From Actinomycetota bacterium (lineage in GTDB: Bacteria; Actinomycetota; Thermoleophilia; RBG-16-64-13), in contig JAMDEO010000054.1 of NCBI GenBank assembly GCA_023483915.1, positions 1 to 37,554 on the forward strand: a stretch of DNA of 37,554 nt, given 5' to 3'. The notes below the pieces were generated by a model. The model ran no database searches and was not told the DNA's origin. It saw nothing but the letters and a program-made list of their open reading frames with translations. Positions 1-7,389 of the stretch are shown one piece after another. Position numbers and translations under genes: made by a program. The first letter of the stretch is position 1; each line of letters opens with the position of its first letter.

Positions 1-67
1 GAGACGTCCTATTACGGCATAGAGAGGATGAGCAAGAGCGATCCCTTCTGGACAAGATACAGTGCGC
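1..67. repeat. 67-bp exact direct repeat, copy 1 (window edge)
   Basis: Bases 1-67 are identical to bases 1038-1104, and the match ends abruptly at base 68 (T versus A). The second copy lies in frame inside the GAF-PP2C gene, where it codes for ordinary linker sequence between the two domains. The first copy is fused to aspartate kinase in a different reading frame. A repeat sitting exactly at a sequence end is typical of an assembly join or chimera. A real duplication cannot be excluded. Confidence 0.9.
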
Positions 68-465
68 TTGCCAGAGCACATGTGAACGTCGACGTCATTA
101 TTCAAAACGTCTCCGAGAGAGGGGCCGCGGATATTTCCTTCACCGCGCCGCAGGACGACCTCCCCAAGATTGCGAAGGTTTTGGAGAATCTGCGAGGCGA
201 GCTGAGCTTCGCCTCCTTCGACACAGATAAGGATGTGGCCAAGGTCACGCTCGTGGGAGCCGGTATGAAGACCTATCCTGGAGTCGCCGCCAAGATGTTC
301 GAAACTCTCGCAGAGAACGGCATCAACCTGGAGATGATTTCGACCAGCACCATCAAGATCAGTTGCGTCATCCGCAAGCAGCAGGTCGAGACGGCGGTCA
401 AGGCGCTCCACGCAGCCTTCCAACTCGACAAGGACATGATCAACCGGGACGAGGTGTTCAGCTAG
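28..465 (+). CDS. lysC: aspartate kinase, C-terminal ACT domains (5' truncated)
   Basis: This is the C-terminal regulatory part of aspartate kinase, which phosphorylates L-aspartate in the first step of the Lys/Thr/Met pathway. About 130 residues form the paired ACT domains that bind feedback inhibitors. Diagnostic stretches are VNVDVIIQNVSE, DISFTAP, VGAGMKTYPGVAAKMF and INLEMISTSTIKISCVI, followed by the usual short tail. The kinase domain (about 250 residues) is absent because the window begins here. The ATG at 28 is not a true start: bases 1-67 are an exact copy of 1038-1104, inside the next gene, and family-like sequence only begins near base 66. The frame is open back to base 1. I read this as a partial gene with a foreign or misassembled 5' edge. 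A genuine truncation is possible but less likely. The product of asd (5285) acts in the next step of the same pathway. Confidence 0.85.
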   Translation: MSKSDPFWTRYSALARAHVNVDVIIQNVSERGAADISFTAPQDDLPKIAKVLENLRGELSFASFDTDKDVAKVTLVGAGMKTYPGVAAKMFETLAENGINLEMISTSTIKISCVIRKQQVETAVKALHAAFQLDKDMINRDEVFS

Positions 466-505
466 GGTTCCACGTCGTTGAGCCACGGCCCGGCGGCCAA
501 GCATG

Positions 506-511
506 TAGAAT
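506..511 (+). promoter_or_regulatory. candidate -10 element TAGAAT, possibly for leaderless transcription
   Basis: TAGAAT lies 6 bases before the ATG at 518, and no convincing Shine-Dalgarno sequence precedes that ATG. Transcription would start at or next to the start codon, giving a leaderless mRNA, which is common in actinobacteria. No -35 box at normal spacing is visible; the nearest TTGAGC (478-483) is 22 bases away. The assignment is by pattern only. Confidence 0.3.
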
Positions 512-517
512 CGGTGC

Positions 518-1792
518 ATGCAGCAACTGCAGGAACTTACTTCCGTCATTGAGCGCCTCTCCATGGCCGACTCCTTTGAGGCCGCCGCCGAACAATTGAC
601 CCAGTGGTCTCGCGGCATCACAGGCTGCCGGGAGGCCATCGTTCGTCTTCGCGCGCGGGGGGAAGAGCAAGAGTGGCTCGCGGCCTGTTCGGTAGCAGGA
701 GCTTCGGGGGCATTCGCGCGCGACGAGAGCCTCATCTCACTGTCCGAGTGCTTGTGCGGACGGGTAACCGCCGGCACGACCAATGCCGATTTACCCTTTT
801 TCACGCCTGGGGGCTCGTTCTGCTGGGGCCGCATGAGTACTTTTGCCGAGAAGTTCTCGGCCGAGCAGACCGGCAGCTTCCGAGGCCGCTGCGTTGCCGA
901 GGGCTACGAGTCAGTCGCGATCTTTCCCCTGAAGAGCAGGGGACGGGTCATGGGATCGCTTCATCTGGCCGACCCTCGGCCGGATGTGTTCGGTGAGGGC
1001 GTGGCGCCGATGGTGGAATCAGTCTGCCGGCTTGCCGGAGACGTCCTATTACGGCATAGAGAGGATGAGCAAGAGCGATCCCTTCTGGACAAGATACAGT
1101 GCGCACTCTTGCCCATGAACCCCCCGCCGGTGGCTGGGCTCAGCATCGGAGTCAGCTTTGACTCTGCCACGGAAATGGCCCGGCTTGGTGGAGATTTCTA
1201 CGACGTGATAGACCTTGGGCAGGGTCGGGTTCTTGTCTTGGTAGGCGATGTCTGCGGTAAGGGGCTCGAAGCGGCGGGTATCGCGACGCAAACCCGCTTC
1301 GCTTTGCAGGCCTTGGCCGGCGGGACACCCAACCCTGGAGAGTTTCTCCAGGCAGCAAACCGTGTCTTACTCGCCAGATTGCCATCGGGCCGCTTTGTGA
1401 CTGCGGTCGCGTGTCTCATCGAGCCGGAAACGGGATTGATTTCCATCTCTTCGGCCGGCCATCCCTCCCCCCTTCGATTCGAAGACAGTCATGGAAGTGA
1501 GATCGATGCCCCGCACAATCCTCCGCTTGGGTTATTTCCGGAGGCAAGTTTCCCAGAGGCCTCGGAGAGGTTGTCCAGTGGAGATTTGCTCGTGATATAC
1601 ACAGATGGCGTGTCAGACTCTCGGTGCAGCGACGGAGAGTTCGGCATCGACGGCATTTCTTCCGTGGTGGGAGGAGTTCCAGACCGCGATCCCGAGCGAA
1701 TTGCGAGCGACGTTTGCGCGGCGGCGATTGATTACCATGATTCATCCCTCCCGGCCGACGACCGTCTGGTGGTGGCCGTGCGCTTGAACTGA
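518..1792 (+). CDS. GAF domain-containing PP2C/SpoIIE-type serine phosphatase
   Basis: This 424-residue cytoplasmic signalling phosphatase has a GAF-like sensor domain at roughly residues 15-180, a short helical linker, and a SpoIIE/RsbU-type PP2C domain from about 205 to the end. The metal-binding motifs are intact: GGDFYDV (about 224-230), GDVCGKG (about 242), AGHPSP (about 313), YTDGVSD (about 360) and DDRLVVAV near the C-terminus. Family members dephosphorylate a serine on an anti-anti-sigma (STAS) protein in partner-switching cascades. No STAS or anti-sigma kinase gene lies in this window, so the substrate is unknown. The PAS protein gene starts 23 bases downstream on the same strand, so the two are probably co-transcribed. 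The start has no good ribosome-binding site but follows a TAGAAT box, so translation may be leaderless. The phosphatase call is firm; the pathway is not known. Confidence 0.9.
   Translation: MQQLQELTSVIERLSMADSFEAAAEQLTQWSRGITGCREAIVRLRARGEEQEWLAACSVAGASGAFARDESLISLSECLCGRVTAGTTNADLPFFTPGGSFCWGRMSTFAEKFSAEQTGSFRGRCVAEGYESVAIFPLKSRGRVMGSLHLADPRPDVFGEGVAPMVESVCRLAGDVLLRHREDEQERSLLDKIQCALLPMNPPPVAGLSIGVSFDSATEMARLGGDFYDVIDLGQGRVLVLVGDVCGKGLEAAGIATQTRFALQALAGGTPNPGEFLQAANRVLLARLPSGRFVTAVACLIEPETGLISISSAGHPSPLRFEDSHGSEIDAPHNPPLGLFPEASFPEASERLSSGDLLVIYTDGVSDSRCSDGEFGIDGISSVVGGVPDRDPERIASDVCAAAIDYHDSSLPADDRLVVAVRLN
1038..1104. repeat. 67-bp exact direct repeat, copy 2 (native copy inside the PP2C gene)
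   Basis: This is the internal copy of the repeat seen at 1-67. It encodes the end of the GAF region and the linker before the phosphatase domain of the gene at 518-1792, which is uninterrupted through it. It is therefore probably the native copy. Confidence 0.9.
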
Positions 1793-1815
1793 CCGGCTCT
1801 TCGGGAGTAGTTGGG

Positions 1816-3432
1816 ATGGATCTCGATCTGGATCGTTTCAGCCCTGTCTCCCAGGAAACCGAGCCGGGAATGAATCTCATCTCGGCAGACTTCGACCTGG
1901 TCATGGTCAACCGGGTGAATGAACGGCTTTATGGGAAGCCCATGGTGGAGCTGCTGGGGAAGAAGTGCTACCGGGAGTTCGAGAAGCGCGAGGAACCCTG
2001 CCCCCACTGCCCCGGCCGTCTTTCCTTGATGAGCGGAGAGTCACACGAGGCTGAAACCGAGGGCATCAGGGACGATGGCACCTGGTTTTCAGCCCGCGTG
2101 AGAACACATCCGGTTCAGGGCCCCGGCAACCAGCGCACCGGCTTCATAGAAGTTGTGGAAGATACAACGGAGGAGAAGCGGGCGGAGAAACTCGCGCGCA
2201 TCGACTCCGACCTGCGCAACGCCTTGGCTGCCGCGGATACCATTCCGAAGGCCCTGGTAGATTGCCTGGAAGCAGCATTACAGGTCGAAGGGGTCGATGC
2301 GGGGTGCGTCTTTTCGATCGACTGGAGCAAGCGAGAAGTTGCCCTGATAGCTCAACGGAAACTCTCTCCGGACTATGTTGCCGCCTTGACCGAGTCCGCC
2401 CTCGAGTCGGCCATGAGCGGAGATCCCCCCGCGCATCTGGCGCGCGTTCCCGGCGCGCCGCGGGCCAGTGAATTAGTCCCAATCGTCCATCGCGGCCAGC
2501 GGGTCGCGGTAGTAGTAGTAGGGGCCTATGTCTATACGGCCATTCCTTCGAGCCTGCGCGCTGGTCTTCACGGCCTTGGGGCCACCGCCGGAAACGCCAT
2601 CTCGCGGATCCTGGCCGAGCGCTCACGTGGGGACGCCATCGCCGATCTCGAGACCTTCATTACCATTGCGCCCCTAGCCACCTGGCTTCTCGACCCTGAC
2701 GGCCGCGTAACCATGTGGAACAAGGCTGCCGAGAGACTGCTGGGTTGGGGCAGCGTAGAGATTCTGGGCCGGAAGCCACCGTTCGACTCACTGCCGGAGG
2801 CGGAGCGATCCTCATCGACGAGAGTGGTCGCCCGCGAAGTGACCCTTCTTGCCAAGGACGGCACTCCCACGCATGTGCGCCTCACTGGTGCTCCCTTCCG
2901 TGACCTCGTCGGTAACGCATCAGCCTTCATCGTGATGGCGGAAGACCTGGCCCTCGAAGAACGGGTGGTGGCACTTCAGCCCGGGCCGGAACAACTCAAG
3001 CCCAACATTGATTCTTCCGCGCAGCAGCGTGTCGTGAAGCCGGCGGTTCCTCAGCACCCCTCCAAGCTGCTGATGGTCGATACGGGAGGGTCCCGTAGCG
3101 ACGAGCTGCTGGGAATTGTCGAGCGGATCGGCTGGGATGCGACCGTCTGCGCCACAATGGATGAGGCCGCGGACTGCATCGGGCGGGCCCTGGCGGACGG
3201 CACTGGTTTTTCGGCGGCCTTCGTGGAGCTCGTGGGGCCGGATGGGTCGAACGGTTTGAAGGTGAAGACCCAGTTGCGCGAACTGGGTATGCGGGGACCC
3301 ATCATCGTCTGCAGCGATGCGGAAGTGCTCGGCTACGAGTTCCATGGCTTCGCCGCGGCTGTGAAGCGCCCCTACGACGAAGGAGCGCTGAGGCGGACAC
3401 TGGATCTGGCAACCGCCGTCTCCGCACCTTAG
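1816..3432 (+). CDS. PAS-GAF-PAS sensor protein with degenerate receiver domain
   Basis: This 538-residue soluble sensor lacks any histidine kinase, GGDEF or other output domain. The first PAS-like domain (about 10-115) carries a Cys cluster, CYREFEK and then EEPCPHCPG, which could bind metal or a cofactor. A GAF-like region spans about 125-260. A second PAS domain spans about 268-385 (APLATWLLDPDGRVTMWNKA and the ERLLGW segment). Residues about 425-538 have receiver topology, but the phospho-acceptor Asp is replaced by Glu471 (AFVELVGPDG) and the acidic pair is reduced to VDTG. The conserved Lys-Pro motif is kept as KRPY (Lys517). The receiver is therefore probably unphosphorylatable and perhaps locked in an active-like state. 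GGGAG upstream (about 1803-1807) supports the ATG. It follows the phosphatase gene closely and may be its sensory partner. The role is inferred. Confidence 0.82.
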   Translation: MDLDLDRFSPVSQETEPGMNLISADFDLVMVNRVNERLYGKPMVELLGKKCYREFEKREEPCPHCPGRLSLMSGESHEAETEGIRDDGTWFSARVRTHPVQGPGNQRTGFIEVVEDTTEEKRAEKLARIDSDLRNALAAADTIPKALVDCLEAALQVEGVDAGCVFSIDWSKREVALIAQRKLSPDYVAALTESALESAMSGDPPAHLARVPGAPRASELVPIVHRGQRVAVVVVGAYVYTAIPSSLRAGLHGLGATAGNAISRILAERSRGDAIADLETFITIAPLATWLLDPDGRVTMWNKAAERLLGWGSVEILGRKPPFDSLPEAERSSSTRVVAREVTLLAKDGTPTHVRLTGAPFRDLVGNASAFIVMAEDLALEERVVALQPGPEQLKPNIDSSAQQRVVKPAVPQHPSKLLMVDTGGSRSDELLGIVERIGWDATVCATMDEAADCIGRALADGTGFSAAFVELVGPDGSNGLKVKTQLRELGMRGPIIVCSDAEVLGYEFHGFAAAVKRPYDEGALRRTLDLATAVSAP

Positions 3433-3442
3433 CGTTTCGCCA

Positions 3443-3573
3443 GCGGCAATCGCTGCCGCCTGGGGGTGGCCAATGGCAACGGCCATCGTCGAGACGCATT
3501 GCGAGCGCGGAGGGACCCGGGTCCCGGAGCAAAAAGCAAGCTTAGCGACGGGCGATAGCCGTTGCCATTGGCC
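3443..3573. terminator. nested inverted repeats between convergent genes (probable bidirectional terminator)
   Basis: This intergenic segment separates two convergent genes. A perfect 16-bp inverted repeat (3468-3483 with 3558-3573) extends inward as a further imperfect stem to about 3490/3551. A small GCGGCA/TGCCGC hairpin precedes it at 3443-3459. The 67-base interior contains a 12-bp palindrome, GGACCCGGGTCC. There is no T-run. It probably acts as a termination or mRNA-end structure for both genes, although the long arms also resemble an extragenic palindromic element. Confidence 0.55.
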
Positions 3574-3602
3574 CTGCGGGGGGACGTCGACCGGCGTGGA
3601 TG

Positions 3603-5030
3603 CTACGGATAAACCAACTCCTTGATGGCGGCAGTTGTCTTGATCTCGGGTTGGCTGACGCTGGTCACGATGTGCATGTCGTACTTCCACCTGCCGGCAC
3701 CCTTGACCCACTGACCGCCGCTGATGGACTTGGTGCAGAAGTTGCGGAACCCTGAGTACGGGTCGGGGTTGACCGTCCAGTCGACGGGGCCGCCGATCGT
3801 CGTGATCTTGGTCTCCTTGGTGGCGTTGATGATCTCGTTCTTGTCGGCCGGATTCTTGCAGCGTTTCAGAATGTCGGTGAGCACTTCGAACTGTCCGAAG
3901 AGGCACACCGGCTGCGTCCACTGGACCCCTTTCTCCTGCTCCCAGAGATCGCAGACGTCCTGAGCCTTCAGGCCTGTGAGGGTGCTCAGGTACGGGAACG
4001 TCGGGTGGAACCAGCACTCAACGGTCTGGCCGTCACCTAGGTCCCCCAGGGCGTTCACGCCGTCGGGAAACAACATGGCCTTGGCTTCGGTGGAGATCTT
4101 TGGCCTGAAGCCCTGCTGTACGGCCTGTTTCCAGAAGTTGGCGTAGTCGGGCGGAGTGGGAACGCCATTCACGATCTCTACGCCCTCTTTGCGGAACCGC
4201 CTGATGATGGCGGTATAGTCTTCGGTGCCGTCCTCGAAGCGACCCGGATCCACGTAGGTGTATCCCTGAGGCTGGAAGGCAGCCGGAAGGCCCTGCGCGA
4301 ATGCCAGCCCGTCTGCATCATTCGGATACAGGCCGCCGACCGTCTTGTTCGTCTGCATGATGTCCCACATGGCGATGAAGTTGGCTGCCATGTCCTTGAA
4401 GATGAACCAGGTATGCCAGGACCATTTGAAACCTCCTGCCGGCTGCCCTGCGTTCCATGCGTCGCCAGGGCAGTCATAGGTCACACAAGGACACTCCAGA
4501 GCTTCGCACTGGTCTCGCACAGGAACGACGTTGGCCGCACTGGCGCCTGCGCCGATCAGGACTACCCCCTGGTTGGTAATAAGGTCACCGGCGACCTGGG
4601 CGGCCCGGTTGGAGTCGGACCGCATGTCCTGCACGATGACGGTGAACTTGTGCTTCTTCCCGTCACCCATCACCATGCCGTCTTTCCAGACATTCTTGTT
4701 GAAGTAGTCAACGTGCCAGGAAGCAGCCACTCCGAATGCCGCCATCGAGCCTGTGACGGGAAGAACGTAACCGGCCTTGACCTCGTCTCCGATCTCAGGT
4801 TCGGCCGACACTGTGGTAGTCGGCCCGCCGGCGGCACTGGTCGTGGTCTCTCCACCCGCCATGGATGTGGTGGGGGTCTCTTTGCCTCCGCTGCAGGCTG
4901 CCACTAGTCCGCCGAGACCCGCACCCGTTCCCGCTACCGCGCCGACGATCCCGGCTATTTTCAAGAATTCGCGCCGGCTGACGGAGTTGCTCGGCTGCGC
5001 CTCCTCCAGCTCACGTTGATCGTCAATCAC
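3603..5030 (-). CDS. Tat-exported lipoprotein, branched-chain amino acid-type ABC substrate-binding protein
   Basis: This is the periplasmic-binding-fold (Peripla_BP_6, LivJ-like) solute-binding component of an ABC transporter, anchored outside the membrane. The N-terminus has a twin-arginine motif (SRREFLKIAG) followed by a hydrophobic Ala/Gly stretch and a lipobox LVAAC, then a Thr/Ser/Gly-rich spacer of about 35 residues. The mature domain starts near VKAGYVLPVTGSMAAFG and covers about 400 residues, a normal family size. A longer reading from TTG at 5060 is possible, but its upstream GAGGA directly abuts the codon. The GTG at 5030 has GAGGAGGGG at ideal spacing and gives 475 residues, so I chose it. 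No permease or ATPase gene is adjacent, so the ligand cannot be guessed from context. Several aromatic and Cys residues in the mature part hint at a ligand other than a simple amino acid, but this is speculative. Confidence 0.88.
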   Translation of the reverse strand: MIDDQRELEEAQPSNSVSRREFLKIAGIVGAVAGTGAGLGGLVAACSGGKETPTTSMAGGETTTSAAGGPTTTVSAEPEIGDEVKAGYVLPVTGSMAAFGVAASWHVDYFNKNVWKDGMVMGDGKKHKFTVIVQDMRSDSNRAAQVAGDLITNQGVVLIGAGASAANVVPVRDQCEALECPCVTYDCPGDAWNAGQPAGGFKWSWHTWFIFKDMAANFIAMWDIMQTNKTVGGLYPNDADGLAFAQGLPAAFQPQGYTYVDPGRFEDGTEDYTAIIRRFRKEGVEIVNGVPTPPDYANFWKQAVQQGFRPKISTEAKAMLFPDGVNALGDLGDGQTVECWFHPTFPYLSTLTGLKAQDVCDLWEQEKGVQWTQPVCLFGQFEVLTDILKRCKNPADKNEIINATKETKITTIGGPVDWTVNPDPYSGFRNFCTKSISGGQWVKGAGRWKYDMHIVTSVSQPEIKTTAAIKELVYP

Positions 5031-5153
5031 TTGCCCCTCCTCAAAGGGATGTTCGGACAATCCTCATTTGCCCAGTGTAAAAGCTCCGTAAGGGACAAGC
5101 CAAATTGATAAGCGAGCCAGGGGTCACCGACCCCGCCGTGGAACTTCAGTGCT

Positions 5154-5220
5154 CCCCGCCGTGAGAGTCCCCGCCGTGAGAGTCCCCGCCGTGAGAGTCC
5201 CCGCCGTGAGAGTCCCCGCC
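5154..5220. repeat. 15-bp tandem repeat (minisatellite), about 4.5 copies
   Basis: The unit CCCCGCCGTGAGAGT is repeated four times without a mismatch, followed by a partial CCCCGCC. A diverged half-unit CCCCGCCGTG sits just before it near 5131-5140. The array lies in the 254-base gap between the divergent substrate-binding protein and asd genes, about 65-130 bases before the asd start and next to the presumed promoter. Copy number could vary by slippage and alter promoter spacing or DNA topology. No protein-coding role is apparent. Confidence 0.92.
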
Positions 5221-5245
5221 TTTCTCTCGTCCGACCTCTGGGTGT

Positions 5246-5251
5246 TAGAAT
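5246..5251 (+). promoter_or_regulatory. candidate -10 element TAGAAT upstream of asd
   Basis: TAGAAT lies 33 bases before the asd GTG, just after the tandem repeat array, in the context TTAGAATCG. The same TAGAATCG octamer precedes the phosphatase gene (506-513). No clear -35 box is visible at 16-18 bases, so this is a pattern-based suggestion only. Confidence 0.3.
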
Positions 5252-5284
5252 CGTCGCTCCGAAGCTAGCCCAGAAGGAGGAGCA

Positions 5285-6310
5285 GTGAGCAGGGAATATC
5301 GCGTAGCCGTTGTCGGAGCCACCGGCGCTGTGGGAATGGCAATGCGAACCATCCTTGCCGAGCGGAGATTCCCTGTCAAAGAGCTTGTGCCGCTGGCCTC
5401 CGCGCGTTCCGCGGGCAAGCCGCTCGATTTCGCCGGCGAGACAGTCCTCTGCCGGGAACTCACTGGCCACAGCTTCGACGGTGTTGACCTCGCGCTCTTC
5501 TCGGCTGGTGCGGGCACCTCCCTCGATTACGCGCCTGTCGCCCGCGATGCGGGGTGCGTGGTCATCGATAACTCTTCGGCGTGGCGAATGGACCCTCAAG
5601 TCCCGCTGGTGGTCCCTGAAGTCAATCCAGAGGATGTCGCTTGGCACAAGGGTATTATTGCGAACCCCAACTGCTCGACCATCCAGATGGTCGTGGTGAT
5701 GAAGCCGCTCCATGGTGAGGCCCGCATCACGCGAGTCGTTGTCTCCACATATCAGGCGGTTTCCGGGACCGGCGCCGAGGCCATCGACGAGTTGGTACGG
5801 CAATCGGACGACATCCTCGCTGGGAAGGGGCCGCAGATCAGCGTCTATCCGCACCAGATCGCCTTCAACTGCCTCCCTCACATAGACGTATTCCTAGAGG
5901 ACGGGTCGACCAAAGAAGAGCAGAAGATGGTAGACGAAACCAAGAAGATCTTGGGCGATCCATCCATAAAGGTCAGTGCTACCTGCGTCAGGGTGCCCGT
6001 GAGGAATGGCCACTCCGAGTCGGTGAACCTGGAGTTCGCCACCCCCATGAGCCCTGAGAGGGCGCGGGAAATTCTGTCCCGCGCCCCAGGGGTGCTCCTA
6101 GCAGACGACCCGGCCACCAACACATACCCCATGCCGATCGTCGCTTCCGGAAAAGACGAGACCTACGTCGGCCGCGTCCGCCGTGACCCTACTGTGGCCA
6201 ACGGCCTCAACCTGTGGGTGGTCGCGGACAACCTTCGTAAGGGAGCGGCCCTCAACGCCGTACAGATAGGCGAACTGCTCGTGGAGCGCGACCTTATCAG
6301 GGTTCCCTAG
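5285..6310 (+). CDS. asd: aspartate-semialdehyde dehydrogenase
   Basis: This enzyme catalyses NADPH-dependent reduction of L-aspartyl-4-phosphate to L-aspartate-4-semialdehyde, the branch-point of Lys, Met, Thr and diaminopimelate synthesis. The 341 residues match the family length. The N-terminal Rossmann motif is GATGAVGMAM. The catalytic cysteine is Cys130 in NPNCSTIQMV. The segment SGTGAEAIDEL and the substrate-binding RVPVRNGHSE motif are present. The GTG start at 5285 is supported by an excellent AGAAGGAGG sequence 5 bases upstream. A perfect 10-bp hairpin follows the stop codon, so the gene is probably transcribed alone. It acts immediately downstream of aspartate kinase, whose fragment lies at the window start, although four unrelated-looking genes or elements separate them here. 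Confidence 0.96.
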   Translation: MSREYRVAVVGATGAVGMAMRTILAERRFPVKELVPLASARSAGKPLDFAGETVLCRELTGHSFDGVDLALFSAGAGTSLDYAPVARDAGCVVIDNSSAWRMDPQVPLVVPEVNPEDVAWHKGIIANPNCSTIQMVVVMKPLHGEARITRVVVSTYQAVSGTGAEAIDELVRQSDDILAGKGPQISVYPHQIAFNCLPHIDVFLEDGSTKEEQKMVDETKKILGDPSIKVSATCVRVPVRNGHSESVNLEFATPMSPERAREILSRAPGVLLADDPATNTYPMPIVASGKDETYVGRVRRDPTVANGLNLWVVADNLRKGAALNAVQIGELLVERDLIRVP

Positions 6311-6321
6311 CAGAATGTGTT

Positions 6322-6346
6322 CGGGCCGGCCGTCGGGGCCGGCCCG
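6322..6346 (+). terminator. GC-rich hairpin after asd (probable terminator)
   Basis: A perfect 10-bp stem (6322-6331 with 6337-6346) with a 5-base loop (GTCGG) begins 12 bases after the asd stop. It has no T-run, as is usual in high-GC actinobacteria. Its position argues that the next gene starts after it, at 6375, rather than at 6315. Confidence 0.55.
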
Positions 6347-6374
6347 GTCACGCCGAGGACCTCGCGGCATCGCC

Positions 6375-7232
6375 ATGATCTTGCGCCGGAAGACCGCCTT
6401 CAACTGCTGGTGGGCCGTCGCGCTTGCAGTATTTGTGCTGCTGGCCGCTCTTCTCGTCTACATGTTCGCAGAGGGCTTCTGGATCCAGGTCAAGCAGTAC
6501 GAGTTCGCCAGCCCCGAAGTGCCGCCTGAGTTCGACGGCGCCACGATCGTTCTGCTCACAGATATCCACCACGGGTGGTTCTTTTCGCAGGACCGAGTAC
6601 ACGATTTGGTGAAAACGGTCAACGACTTGAAGCCGGATATCATCGCCCTCGGAGGCGACTACATCTACGGAAGCACGGACTCCAAGTACGAAGACTCTTG
6701 CTTCGCCGACTTGGCCCATTTGATTGCTCCCCTGGGGCGCTTCGCCGTGCTGGGAAATCACGACTACGGCTCAGATCCGTCCGCGGCCCCGCGCGCGATA
6801 ATGAAGGCTGGAATCGAATTGCTCGACAACCGCGGCGTACAGATCGAGAAAGCCGGGGCGCATCTATTTCTGGCCGGAGTGGACGACCTCCAGGTGGGGC
6901 ACCCGGATCTTTCTTCCGCGCTTGAGGGCGCGGCTCCCTCCGACTTGGTCATACTGCTGAGCGACAATCCGGACTATGCGGAGACCCTCCCGGACGGCGC
7001 CGTCGATCTGATGCTGTCAGGTCACACGCATGGGGGTCAGGTGACACTGTTCGGAAAATGGGCCCCGCATCTGCCCTCTGACTACGGCCAGAAATACCGG
7101 ACTGGGGTGGTGTACAACCGTGCAACAACCGTCATTGTGTCAAATGGGATAGGTACCATCTTCCCGCCTATGCGGTTCTTCGCCGGACCTCAGATAGTAC
7201 AGATCACGCTGCGTCACGTAGGAGGACTATGA
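6375..7232 (+). CDS. membrane-anchored metallophosphoesterase (YkuE/YaeI-like)
   Basis: This calcineurin-like phosphoesterase of about 285 residues has one N-terminal transmembrane segment (about residues 10-34) and an external or membrane-face catalytic domain. The binuclear-metal motifs are intact: TDIHHG (Asp63, His65), GGDYIYG (Asp95), GNHDYG (Asn128, His129) and SGHTHGGQ (His217, His219). Related proteins (YkuE, YaeI) hydrolyse phosphodiesters at the membrane, but the substrate here is unknown. An in-frame start at 6315 would add 20 Arg/Pro-rich residues overlapping the asd terminator hairpin. The ATG at 6375 gives a normal basic-then-hydrophobic N-terminus, so I prefer it. No clear operon partner: asd lies upstream behind the hairpin and the helicase begins 157 bases downstream. 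Confidence 0.9.
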   Translation: MILRRKTAFNCWWAVALAVFVLLAALLVYMFAEGFWIQVKQYEFASPEVPPEFDGATIVLLTDIHHGWFFSQDRVHDLVKTVNDLKPDIIALGGDYIYGSTDSKYEDSCFADLAHLIAPLGRFAVLGNHDYGSDPSAAPRAIMKAGIELLDNRGVQIEKAGAHLFLAGVDDLQVGHPDLSSALEGAAPSDLVILLSDNPDYAETLPDGAVDLMLSGHTHGGQVTLFGKWAPHLPSDYGQKYRTGVVYNRATTVIVSNGIGTIFPPMRFFAGPQIVQITLRHVGGL

Positions 7233-7389
7233 TTAGCCTGCGGGCGGACTGGGCTCTTGGGCCACACTCGTTGTGCTCCGAGCTTGGCCCTTGGTTGTAT
7301 GGCTTCGATTGCTGGCCCCTCCTATTCTCCGGCCCTTCGGGCATGTTGTCGGAGCCGCCCCAGCGGCCGGGAGGACGGGGTGAGCGGAT

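Noticed and set aside
2920..4017. 365-codon minus-strand open frame
   Set aside because: It overlaps the end of the PAS gene and the lipoprotein gene in another frame. His/Arg/Gln-rich composition is typical of shadow frames.
5027..5881. Long minus-strand open frame with repeated Arg-Arg-Gly-Leu-Ser units
   Set aside because: It is a shadow of asd and of the 15-bp tandem repeat. It lacks a ribosome-binding site, and asd on the other strand is unmistakable.
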